From SCTD01 sp963784675 (GTDB taxonomy: Bacteria; Actinomycetota; Actinomycetes; Mycobacteriales; SCTD01): a stretch of 64,000 nucleotides of DNA. The notes under the pieces were generated by a model. The model did no database searches, had not been told where the DNA came from, and saw only the letters and a program-made list of their open reading frames with translations. The stretch spans positions 744,001 to 808,000 of the forward strand of contig CAWASE010000019.1 of assembly GCA_963784675.1 (NCBI GenBank). The letters are read 5' to 3'. The position numbers and the translations under genes were made by a program. Of the stretch, positions 55,785 through 64,000 are shown piece after piece (the stretch's first letter is position 1; every line of letters starts with the position of its first letter).

Positions 55785-56661
55785 CGCGACCCCGCCGGTG
55801 CGGGCGAGGCCGCCCGCAGGTCGGGGTCGCTGCGCCGGGAAGGCTGAGGGAGTCCGACCGCTTCACGTCCACGACGATGCCGTACACGCCGGCGAGCGTC
55901 TGCAGGCGCCTGCCGGCGGGGCCGTCGACGAGGTCGACCTGCAGGCTGCCGGTGTCGCCCACCGCCTGCACCGAGTAGGGCGGCGACAGCAGGGTGAAGT
56001 CGACGAGGACCGTCTCGCCGGCGCTGCGGATCGCGGTCAGCGCCGTCAGCCGCTTGCCGTTGACGGCGACGGCTTCGGCGCCGGCTGCCCACAGGGCGTT
56101 GACGACGTCCTGCAGGTCGCGGTCCTGGACGCGACCGGACGGCAGCGAACCGGGGCGCAGCGGATCGGCGCCCGGCGCGTCTCCGGTCGGGGCGTCGTCC
56201 AGCGTCACCGTGACGCCTGGCCCGCGCACCGCGCTGGTGGCAGCGGCCATCCCCAGCCGGGCCAGCCGTTCCCCGGTGGTGCGACCGGCGGAGTCTGCGC
56301 CCAGAGCCGCGCTCCGTACCTGCTCGACGTCGGTGCGCAGCTGGTCGGCGCTGGACTCGAGCCGGTCGGTGGCCGCGGCCCGTTCCCGCACCTCGGCGCG
56401 CAGCTGGTCGCGCAGGCCGGCGGTGGCGTCCTCACGGTCGCGCACGCTCGCCACCGCCGTCCCCGCGAGCAGCCCCAGCAGCACGAGCACCGCCACCCCG
56501 ACGGGCCCGGTGCGGCGCGGCGGGCCGCTCCGGTCGCGGTAGGCGCCGTCCAGGGAGTCGGCCATCAGATCGTTGAGCAGCGCCATCGACCCGTCGACGC
56601 GTCTTGCCGGCACGGCAGCCGCGGGAGGCGTGGCCGGCCCGGTCGACGAGGTGGGGGTCAT
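55781..56661 (-). CDS. DUF881 family membrane-anchored protein, one frameshift near the end
   Basis: About 293 residues. A cytosolic N-terminus (MALLNDLMADSLDGAYRDRS, conserved in the family) is followed by one helix (GPVGVAVLVLLGLLAGTAVA), a coiled coil and the DUF881 domain (GPGVTVTLDDAPTG, DLQDVVNALWAAGAEAVAVNG, LLSPPYSVQAVGDTGSLQ). Near 55840 one base shifts the frame so that the protein ends DPDLRAASPAPAGSR before the sbp start. Orthologue of Rv1823. Confidence 0.87.
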
Positions 56662-56705
56662 CGCACCAGTGTCTCCCAGCACGGGCCTGGCAGAGACGGC
56701 GCCGG

Positions 56706-59205
56706 TCACGGCCCTACGTCGCCCACGACGGTCACCCAGTGCTCGGCGAGCGCCGCGGCGCGGGCGCTGTCGGCCCCTTCGGCCCACACGTGCATCACGG
56801 CTTCGGACGGATCGGGCAGCACGAGCGCCCAGGCGCGGTCCGGCTCGACGATGCGGACGCCGTCGGTGAGATCGATCTCCAGGTCGGGAGCGGCGTCGAG
56901 CGCAGCGCGCATGACGGCGCCACGCACCGCCCACGCCGACGGCACGACGTGGTGCACCAGGTGTGCGCGCGGGATCCGGTCGTCGATCTCGGACAGGGTC
57001 AGGCGGGTGCGGGCGACCAGGCCCAGCAGTCGGACGAAGGCGGCGACCCCGTCCAGCGCCGAGGAGAACTCCGGCAGCACGAAGCCGCCCTGGCCGTCGC
57101 CGGCGAACACGACGCCGCCCGACCGCGCCGCGCGCGTCAGGTCTTCCGGGTCGGTGGTCGTCCAGCGGACGGCGGTGCCGTGGAACTCGGTGACCTGCTC
57201 GGCGATGCGGGTGGTGGTGACGGGCAGCGCGATCTCGCCCCCTCTGCGCTCGGCGGCGACGAGGTCCAGCAGCACCAGCAGGGCTCGGTCGTCCTCGATC
57301 AACCGGCCCCGCTCGTCGACGATGGCCAGCCGCTCCCCCACGGCGTCGAAGCGCACGCCGAAGGCGGCGCCCGAGGACGCCACCAGCTCGCCGAGCCGGG
57401 CGAGGTCGCGCGTGTGGGCCGAGCCCGACTGGCTCGTGGCGGTCTCGTCCAGCCGGGCGTTGATGGTGAGCACCTCGACGCCGAGCCGACCGAGCAGCAT
57501 CGGCAGCACCAGCGAGACGGCGCCTCCTGCCGTGTCGACGACGATCTTCAACCCGGCCTCGGCGAGGCCGCTGACGTCGACGGTGCGGAGCAGGTCCTGG
57601 GTGTAGGTCTCGACGGTGCGCGAGGGAAAGGTGAGCTCGGCGATCTCGCCGGGGAAGGCCCGGCGGAACTCCTGACGGCTGAGCACCCGTTCCAGGGCGC
57701 GCCGGCGTGCGGGCGGCAGGTCGCCGCCGTCGGCGTCCAGCAGCAGGATGTCGACGGCCTGCGGGTCCGACGGGCTGGTCCGCAGCACGATCGCGCCGGC
57801 GGCGTCGCCGCGCGCCGTGGTGAACCGCGTCATGGGCAGGGGCGCGACCTCCAGGTCACGGACGTCGATGGCGCTGGCGGTGAGCGCAGCGATGACGGCG
57901 CGCTTGAGCGCGCGGGCGGCCCGGGAGGCGTCGCGGGAGGTGACGACCGCCGAGCCCTTGCGCAGCGTGGTCGCGAAGGCCGACGCCAGCCGGACGACGA
58001 ACTCCGGGGTCATCTCGACGTTGACCAGCCCGGACACCCCGCGCGGGCCGAACACCGACGCGGTCCCGCGGCTCTCCCAGATGACGCTGGAGCGCACCAC
58101 CGAGCCGGCCTCGATGGTCTTGTGCGGGTAGACCCGGACGCCGTCGGTGACGTACGCCTCCTGGTCGATGAGGCAGGCGTCGCCCACGACGGCCCCCTCC
58201 TCGACCCGGGCGGCGCGCATGACGTCGGTGCCCTTGCCGATCACGCAGCCGCGCAGGCCGACCGCCCGGCCGACGAACGCGTTGTCGTGCACGATGGCCC
58301 GCTCCAGCACCGCGCCGTCGCGGACGACGACGTTCTTGCCGAGCACCGTCAGCGCCCGCAGCACGGCGCCCGCCCTCGACCTTCGCGTGGTCGCCGATCA
58401 CCACCGGGGCCGTGAGCTGAGCGTCGGCATCGACCTCGGCGCCCTCGCCGACCCAGATGCCGGGAGCGACCTGGAACCCGTCGATGTCGACCGCGACGCG
58501 CCCGTGCAGGACGTCGGCGTGCACCTTGGCGTAGGACTCCAGGCTGCCGACGTCCTCCCAGTACCCCTCGGCGACGTGGCCGTAGAGCGGCGCACCGCGC
58601 GCGAGCAGACCGGGGAAGACGTCGGCGGCCCAGTCGACGGCGCCGTCGTCAGGCAGCTCGGCGAAGACCTCCGGCTCCATGACGTAGATCCCGGTGTTGA
58701 CGGTGTCGGTGAAGACCTGGCCCCAGGTCGGCTTCTCCAGCAGCCGTTCGATGCGGCCGTCCTCGGCCAGCCCGACGACCCCGAACTCGAGCGGGTTGGG
58801 GACCCGCGTCAGGCAGGCGGTGACGAGCGCCCCGGTGCGACGGTGGGCGGCCACCAGCGCACCGAGGTCGATGTCGGTGAGAGCGTCGCCGCTCATGACC
58901 AGGAAGGCGTCGTCCTGCAGCGCCAGGCGGGCGTTGCGGACCGAGCCGGCGGTGCCCAGCGGACTCTGCTCGGTGGCATAGCTCAGGTGCATGCCGAGCT
59001 CGTCACCGTCGCCGAAGTAGTCGCGCACGAGGTTCGCCAGGTACTGGACGGTGACGATCGTGTCGTCGAAGCCGTGCCGCTTGAGCAGCCGCAGCACGTG
59101 CTCCATGACCGGCCTGTTGACGACCGGCAGCAGCGGCTTGGGGGCGTTGGCGGTGAGCGGGCGCAGCCGGGTGCCCTCTCCACCGGCCATGACGACCGCC
59201 TTCAC
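56706..59205 (-). CDS. Nucleotidyltransferase-LbH-phosphomutase-like fusion (mannose-1-phosphate guanylyltransferase type), one frameshift
   Basis: About 832 residues. Residues 1-235 are a sugar-phosphate nucleotidyltransferase (MKAVVMAGGEGTRLRPLT, KPLLPVVNRPVMEHVL, VMSGDALTDIDL, VNTGIYVMEPEVF). Left-handed beta-helix repeats follow, interrupted by the shift near 58370, then a phosphohexomutase-like half. In the latter the usual TASHNP catalytic Ser loop reads RTSPSDPQAVD, so mutase activity is doubtful and the domain may be regulatory. Actinobacterial homologues are annotated as GDP-mannose pyrophosphorylase; GDP-mannose would feed the Ppm enzyme encoded at 37325. Confidence 0.83.
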
Positions 59206-59275
59206 CGCTCACCACCCCCTGTCCGGATGATCGTCATCACCGTTGAGGCTCCCGCACGTGGATGAACCACCCACG

Positions 59276-59869
59276 TCAGCCCCGTGTCAGCCGCCGCACC
59301 TGCACGAGGTACAGCACGCCGGCCCAGAGGTACAGCACGCTCCCCCAGGTGGCGAAGGCCCAGCCGAGCGGCCGGAAGACGTCGGCGAGCAGACCGTCGT
59401 TGGACGGTAGCGCCGCGAGCAGCATGGGGAAGGCGTAGAGCAGGTTGAAGGTGGCCGCCTTGCCGAGGAAGTGCACCGGCAGCGGCCCGTACCCGTGCTT
59501 GCGCAGGGCCGGGTAGGTCGCTGCCAGGAGGACGTCGCGGCCGATGAGCGTGAGCGCCCACCACAGCGGCAGCCCGTCACGGGCGACCAGGGCCAGCAGC
59601 GTCGCCAGGATGTAGAGCCGGTCGGCGGCGGGGTCGAGCAGCTGGCCGAGCCGGCTGCTGCTGTTGAAGCGGCGGGCGACGACGCCGTCGAAGTAGTCGG
59701 TGGCTCCGGCGGCCATCAGCAGCAGGATCGCCCGGCCGTCGTGCTCGGCCACCAGCGCCCAGTACAGGAACAGCGGGACGCCCGCCAGGCGCAGCATCGA
59801 CAGCGCGTTCGGGATCGTCCAGACGCGGTCGGACACCTCCGCGACCTGCTGCGCCACCGCTGCCTCCAT
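59276..59869 (-). CDS. CDP-alcohol phosphatidyltransferase (PgsA2-like)
   Basis: Protein of 197 residues with about five to six helices. The catalytic signature D-x2-D-G-x2-A-R-x8-G-x3-D-x3-D is intact in ATDYFDGVVARRF followed by SRLGQLLDPAADRL. It joins a CDP-diacylglycerol to an alcohol; position next to the DUF881 cluster matches Rv1822 (pgsA2). The acceptor (glycerol-phosphate or other) cannot be read from sequence. Confidence 0.87.
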   Translation of the reverse strand: MEAAVAQQVAEVSDRVWTIPNALSMLRLAGVPLFLYWALVAEHDGRAILLLMAAGATDYFDGVVARRFNSSSRLGQLLDPAADRLYILATLLALVARDGLPLWWALTLIGRDVLLAATYPALRKHGYGPLPVHFLGKAATFNLLYAFPMLLAALPSNDGLLADVFRPLGWAFATWGSVLYLWAGVLYLVQVRRLTRG

Positions 59870-59981
59870 TGCGTCGTGGTGACCCTAGCGGGAGGGCGGT
59901 GCGGCCAGCACCGGGCGCGCGGCTCGGCGGGTGCTCGCCCGGGGTCGTGTCGCCTTCGACCACGTGGCCCGGGTCCGGAGA

Positions 59982-60023
59982 CGGTCAGAGGCCGTCCCGA
60001 CGATCCGGGACGGCCTCTGACCG
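59982..60023 (-). terminator. Perfect 18-bp terminator stem after tRNA-Pro
   Basis: Arms CGGTCAGAGGCCGTCCCG (59982-59999) and its exact reverse complement (60006-60023) flank a six-base loop, 13 bases from the tRNA 3' end. No T-run follows, as common in actinobacteria. Confidence 0.8.
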
Positions 60024-60035
60024 GTTACTTCTCTG

Positions 60036-60109
<74 letters not shown>

Positions 60110-60198
60110 CCGAACGTGCAGACCCTAGCGCAGGCGGACCGCGGTGCGAGAGCGCGCGGGCACTGCGGTGACCTGCCGTTTCTGTCGGTGGTCGGTCC

Positions 60199-60204
60199 TA
60201 GCGT
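60199..60204 (+). promoter_or_regulatory. -10 box TAGCGT, leaderless start of the HNH gene
   Basis: TAGCGT lies seven bases before the ATG at 60212; no ribosome site. Confidence 0.45.
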
Positions 60205-60211
60205 GTTCGTC

Positions 60212-61918
60212 ATGGGAGCACAGGAGCGCCGGCTGGACGTCGCCGCGCTCGACGCTGCCGTCACGATCCTGGAGTCCTGCGATCTCGAGCGTCAGGTGCT
60301 GCACGCCCGGATGCTGCGCGGGGTCCTGGAGCTGCACCGGGTGCACGTCGAGGCCGGCTGGGAGCTGGCGACGTCGGCGGAGCTGGCGCTGGTGCGCAAG
60401 GTGTCGGAGAACGTCGCGGCCGAGCTGCTCGGCCAGGCGCTGCTGCTCGACAGCCTGGAGCACGGGTTGGGGTCCGTCGAGTCAGGTCTGCTGACGATCG
60501 AGCAGGCGGGGGCGCTGTCGCGGGCGATGGCCGGGCTGACCCCTGACGTGCACGCGGCGGTGTGGGCGGTCCTGCGGGCGCGGCTGACTGCGGCCCGGGC
60601 GTCCGGTGAGGTGCTGTCTCCGGCGCGGCTGACGTCGTTGCTCGCCGGGTGGATCCTGCAGGCCGATCCGGTGCAGGCGCAGGAACGTCGCCGGCGGGCC
60701 GAGCAGAACGCCGAGGTGTCCTGCCGCCGTCGGCCGGACGGTCTGGTGGACCTGTTCGCCCTGGGGATCGGGGCGGTGAACGCCCGGGCGCTGCTGAGCC
60801 GGATCCGCGAACGGTCGCAGCCGTGGGGGTCCGGGGACGACCGACCGGCGGGCAAGCGCCGGCTGGAGGCGTTCGTCGACCTGCTCCTGGGGCGCGACCA
60901 GCTGAGCGTGGACTCCGACGACCCGGTTGCCACCGGCTGCTGCCCGTGCCGCCGTGCGGACCGCAGCCGGCAGGCGGCGCCGTGCGGGTGCGTGCCGGGT
61001 CAGCCGTCGCCGTGCGGGGTGCAGGTCACCGTCCTGGTCCCGATCGGCGCCGCCCTGGGCACCACCGACGAGCTCGCGACGCTGTCCGGTCACGGCCCGC
61101 TCGACCGTGGGCAGCTGACCGACGTCCTGGCAGCCGCTCCCACGCTGACGGCCGTGTGGATCGACGACGACGGCACACCGGTCGCCGAAGGCGGCCAGCA
61201 GCGTCCCGGGCGCGGCGACCCTGCCCGGCTGCGGGCGGCCCTGCTGAGGCTGCGTGACGCTCCTCCACCGGGGCGCTCGGAGCCACGACACCGGCTGGAC
61301 CACCCGCCCCCGCCAGCCCCTCCCCGCCCGGGCAGAACGCCTGCGGCGCATCCCCCCGGCGCACCGGGGGCCTACCGACCTGGTGCTGGGCTGTCACGGT
61401 TGCTGCGTGCGCGGGCGCCGCGGTGCGAGTGGCCGGCGTGCGGCGCCGCGGCCGCCCGCTGCGATCTCGACCATGACCTGGCCTGGCCGCTCGGCCCGAC
61501 GTGCGGCTGCAACCTGGGGCCGCTGTGCCGACGTCATCACCGGCTCAAGCACCTGGTGTGCCAGGACATCCCGCTGGTGCGCAAGCAGCGCCTGCCCGGC
61601 AACCAGACGCGCTGGACCGACCCGACCGGCCGCGTCCGACTCAGCCCCAGCCAGCACGAGCCCCCGGCCGCGGCCCGACGACCCCTGCCTGCCTTGGCGG
61701 TCCCGGCACCGGCCGACTGCACGCTGAGCCCCGACGACGGCAACATGTCGGACGACGACGACCCGGCCAACGACGGGCCCTGGACCCCCGCTCCCGACCC
61801 GCTGGACCAGCCCGCCGCCGATGACGACGAGCTCGCTGCGCGACTGCTGCTCGATCAGCGTTGGGGCTACGAGCTCGACAACCCCTACCTCTGGCTCGGC
61901 GTCGACCTCAACGCCTGA
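60212..61918 (+). CDS. HNH endonuclease with DUF222 domain
   Basis: Protein of 568 residues. The DUF222 region (about 10-370) is helical (LHARMLRGVLELHRVHVEAGWELAT, LTIEQAGALSRAMAGLTPDVHAAV) and contains an inserted Cys-rich loop (CCPCRRAD, PCGCVPGQPSPCGV). The C-terminal HNH motif is complete: CEWPACG, CDLDHDLAWP, CGCNLGPLCRRHHRLKH, a zinc-stabilised beta-beta-alpha-metal fold. The acidic tail is unusual. DUF222-HNH genes are numerous and variable in actinobacteria; target and role unknown, mobility suspected. It lies next to a tRNA gene. Confidence 0.88.
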   Translation: MGAQERRLDVAALDAAVTILESCDLERQVLHARMLRGVLELHRVHVEAGWELATSAELALVRKVSENVAAELLGQALLLDSLEHGLGSVESGLLTIEQAGALSRAMAGLTPDVHAAVWAVLRARLTAARASGEVLSPARLTSLLAGWILQADPVQAQERRRRAEQNAEVSCRRRPDGLVDLFALGIGAVNARALLSRIRERSQPWGSGDDRPAGKRRLEAFVDLLLGRDQLSVDSDDPVATGCCPCRRADRSRQAAPCGCVPGQPSPCGVQVTVLVPIGAALGTTDELATLSGHGPLDRGQLTDVLAAAPTLTAVWIDDDGTPVAEGGQQRPGRGDPARLRAALLRLRDAPPPGRSEPRHRLDHPPPPAPPRPGRTPAAHPPGAPGAYRPGAGLSRLLRARAPRCEWPACGAAAARCDLDHDLAWPLGPTCGCNLGPLCRRHHRLKHLVCQDIPLVRKQRLPGNQTRWTDPTGRVRLSPSQHEPPAAARRPLPALAVPAPADCTLSPDDGNMSDDDDPANDGPWTPAPDPLDQPAADDDELAARLLLDQRWGYELDNPYLWLGVDLNA

Positions 61919-62073
61919 CCCCGCGGTCCCGGCGGCTTTGACCGTAGGGCCGACGCGGCAGAGGTGCTCCCTCCGCAGTCCGCCGGCCATGCGCGGCCAG
62001 ACGTGGGTGCGCACCCGGTGGCGGGTGTGATCTCGGCCGGCGTCAGGCAGCGGAGGCACGACGAGGCTCAGCC

Positions 62074-63447
62074 TCAGCGCCGGCCCTTCTCCCGCACCTT
62101 GACGCTGACCTCGATCGGGCTGCCGGCGAAGCCGAAGTCCTCACGCAGCCGGCGCTCCAGGAACCGGCGATAACCCGCCTCCAGGAACCCGCTGGTGAAC
62201 AGCACGAACCGCGGCGGCCGGGTACCGGCCTGGGTGGCGAACAGGATCTTGGGCTGCTTGCCGCTGCGCACCGGCGGCGGGGTCGCGGCGATGATCTCGC
62301 CCACCCAGCTGTTGAGCTTGGCGGTCGGGATGCGCGTCTCCCAGCCCTCCAGCGCGGTGTGCAGGGCGACCGAGAGCTTGTCGACCGAGCGGCCGGTGGT
62401 CGCGCTGATGTTCAGCCGCGGGGCCCACTGCACCCGGGCCAGCTCGCGGTCGATCTCCTTCTTCAGCTCCGGCCGCCGGTCCTCGTCGACCAGGTCCCAC
62501 TTGTTGAACGCGATCACCAGCGCGCGTCCGGCGTCGACGGCCATGCCGATGACGCGCTGGTCCTGCTCGCTGATCGGCTCGGAGGCGTCCAGCAGCACGA
62601 CGGCGACCTCGGCGGCGTCGATCGCGGCCTGGGTGCGCAACGAGGAGTAGTACTCCGCGCCGGAGGCGTGGTTGACGCGGCGGCGCAGCCCGGCGGTGTC
62701 GACGAACCGCCACATCTCGCCGCCGACCTCGACGAGGCTGTCGACCGGGTCGCGGGTGGTGCCGGCGACGCTGTCGACGACGACCCGCTCCTCGCCCGAG
62801 AGCCGGTTGAGCAGGCTGGACTTCCCGACGTTCGGGCGGCCGACCAGCGCGACCCGGCGCGGTCCGGCCTCGCCGTCCCAGCGCTCGGCAGGGGTGTCGG
62901 GCAGCGCGTCCAGGATCACGTCGAGCAGGTCGCCGCTGCCTCGACCGTGCAGGGCCGACACGACGTGCGGCTCGCCCAGGCCGAGCGACCAGAGCATCGT
63001 GGCGTCGGCCTCGGCGCGCTCGTCGTCGACCTTGTTCGCCACCAGCACGACCGGCTTGCCGGCCCGCCGCAGCACCTTCACCACCTGCTCGTCGCTGTCG
63101 GTGGCGCCGACGGTCGCATCGACGACGAACAGCACCGCGTCGGCGGCCGCGACGGCCACCTCGGCCTGCGCGGCGACGGCCTTCTGCAGCCCGACGGCGT
63201 CGGGGTCCCAGCCGCCGGTGTCGACGATGCTGAACCGGCGGCCCCGCCACTGCGCGTCGTAGGTGACACGGTCGCGGGTGACGCCGGGGATGTCCTCCAC
63301 GACGGCCTCGCGGCGGCCCAGGATGCGGTTGACGAGGGTCGACTTGCCGACGTTCGGGCGGCCGACGACGGCCAGGATCGGCTGGTCGGCCCGGCTGTCG
63401 GACCCGTCGTAGGCGCTCGCGTCGTCGAGATCGGTGGGGTCGGTCAT
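62074..63447 (-). CDS. der: Ribosome-assembly GTPase Der (EngA)
   Basis: Protein of 457 residues with two tandem GTPase domains (ILAVVGRPNVGKST and VALVGRPNVGKSS as G1; DTGGW and DTAGL as G3; NKVDD and NKWD as G4) and the C-terminal KH-like domain ending FGFAGSPIEVSVKVREKGRR. Needed for 50S ribosome assembly. ATG 63447 lies in the plsC stop (ATGA). The order plsC-der is standard in actinobacteria. Confidence 0.95.
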   Translation of the reverse strand: MTDPTDLDDASAYDGSDSRADQPILAVVGRPNVGKSTLVNRILGRREAVVEDIPGVTRDRVTYDAQWRGRRFSIVDTGGWDPDAVGLQKAVAAQAEVAVAAADAVLFVVDATVGATDSDEQVVKVLRRAGKPVVLVANKVDDERAEADATMLWSLGLGEPHVVSALHGRGSGDLLDVILDALPDTPAERWDGEAGPRRVALVGRPNVGKSSLLNRLSGEERVVVDSVAGTTRDPVDSLVEVGGEMWRFVDTAGLRRRVNHASGAEYYSSLRTQAAIDAAEVAVVLLDASEPISEQDQRVIGMAVDAGRALVIAFNKWDLVDEDRRPELKKEIDRELARVQWAPRLNISATTGRSVDKLSVALHTALEGWETRIPTAKLNSWVGEIIAATPPPVRSGKQPKILFATQAGTRPPRFVLFTSGFLEAGYRRFLERRLREDFGFAGSPIEVSVKVREKGRR

Positions 63448-64000
63448 GAGCGGGGCTCCAGGGACGTGCGCTGCAGATGGTCCACGAGCGCGAGCCGCAG
63501 CGTCTCGGCCGCGGAGCGGACGGTGCTGCGCGCCCGCGGATCGCGGCCGGAGGTGAGGGTGTCGAGGGTGACGGGGGGTCCGAACACCACGCGCACCGGC
63601 GCGCGCAGGCGTGGGACGACACGGCCCTTGGGCAGCGCGGCCCCGGTGCCGTGGACGGCGATGGGTACGACGCACGCGCCGCTGCGCAGGGCCAGGTAGG
63701 CCAGCCCGTCAGCGACGGAGTCCAGCGTGCCGGTGCCGCGGGTGCCCTCGGGGAAGACCCCGAGCGCTCCCCCGGCGGCCAGGTGGGCCAGGCCCTGCTT
63801 CAGCGCCGCACGGTCGGGCGCGCCGCGGTGCACCGGGATCAGCCCGAGCCAGCCGCAGGCGCGCGCCCAGAACCCGACGAACACCTCGGACTTGGTCAGC
63901 AGCGACGCCGGTCGGGGGCTGACGAAGAACACCAGCGGCCCGTCCAGGATGCCGCTGTGGTTGGCCGCGAAGAGCACCGGGCCGCTGGACGGGACGTGCT
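63444..64000 (-). CDS. plsC: 1-acylglycerol-3-phosphate O-acyltransferase, 5' end outside window
   Basis: At least 185 residues of a PlsC-like acyltransferase: VLFAANHSGILDGP carries the NHx4D catalytic motif, VFPEGTRGTG the substrate-phosphate motif. It adds the second acyl chain to make phosphatidic acid. The coding frame runs to the window edge, so the N-terminus (15-40 residues) is missing. Coupled to der. Confidence 0.9.
   Translation of the reverse strand, partial: HVPSSGPVLFAANHSGILDGPLVFFVSPRPASLLTKSEVFVGFWARACGWLGLIPVHRGAPDRAALKQGLAHLAAGGALGVFPEGTRGTGTLDSVADGLAYLALRSGACVVPIAVHGTGAALPKGRVVPRLRAPVRVVFGPPVTLDTLTSGRDPRARSTVRSAAETLRLALVDHLQRTSLEPRS

Noticed and set aside
56604..58415. 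A 603-codon plus-strand open frame
   Set aside because: Antisense to the nucleotidyltransferase fusion, which has unmistakable motifs on the minus strand.
61919..62073. Terminator between convergent HNH and der genes
   Set aside because: No clear inverted repeat could be found in these 155 bases.

Overview
The window is very GC-rich DNA from an actinobacterium. This is shown by the Pup-ligase gene pafA with pafB/pafC, the Mtr4-like helicase helY, rbpA, the garA/ftsR/gcvH cluster, a split lnt-ppm pair, and many GTG starts that follow a TAnnnT box by 6-8 bases (leaderless mRNAs). Gene order closely follows three conserved blocks known from Mycobacterium and Streptomyces: pafA-FKBP-pafBC-tatAC-helY; lnt-ppm-fxsA-rbpA; and pgsA-DUF881-sbp-DUF881-gcvH-garA-ftsR-bfn-merR-gcvP. 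I cannot name the genus.

Layout. 1-4.4 kb: two tandem, heavily frameshifted ceramidase-like exported proteins with an LPATG and a LAATG sorting-type signal. 4.5-11.4 kb: a lipoprotein FKBP, a ChaB-like protein, a translationally coupled signalling operon (receiver-PAS-PAS-GGDEF-EAL protein, 7-TM histidine kinase, single-domain response regulator) and a lipoprotein. 11.5-21.8 kb: pupylation and DNA-damage regulators, Tat translocon, helicase, Maf. 21.8-33.8 kb: metabolic genes (dusB, glpD, an exonuclease, an Lrp regulator, a TPP enzyme, a MOSC protein, a ZIP transporter, and the lysine-to-aminoadipate pair lat-pcd). 33.9-39.1 kb: an amidohydrolase, lipoprotein N-acylation and polyprenol-mannose synthesis, fxsA, and rbpA with a SigR-type promoter. 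39.2-46.6 kb: membrane and coiled-coil proteins, fprA, a CAP-domain protein and an HTTM-type membrane operon. 46.6-54.6 kb: pabB, DUF5999, and the glycine-cleavage/GarA block led by a tandem glycine riboswitch. 54.7-64 kb: the DUF881/Sbp cluster, a nucleotidyltransferase-phosphomutase-like fusion, pgsA, tRNA-Pro(GGG) with a perfect 18-bp terminator stem, an HNH endonuclease, der and the end of plsC.

How they fit together. The envelope theme is strong: lipoproteins, Lnt, Ppm, Tat, LPxTG/LAxTG signals, DUF881/Sbp, PgsA and PlsC. The glycine riboswitch should couple gcvP to glycine, while GarA, a phospho-switch controlling central carbon and nitrogen flux, is encoded beside gcvH.

Sequence quality. 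At least 14 genes carry single-base shifts (clusters at 1-4.4, 31.4-36.7, 46.2-52.4 and 55.8-58.4 kb) although protein conservation continues in the new frame. Conserved housekeeping genes are hit too (gcvP, lnt, dusB), so I read most as sequencing or assembly errors rather than gene decay. I label genes with three or more shifts as pseudogene and those with one or two as CDS.
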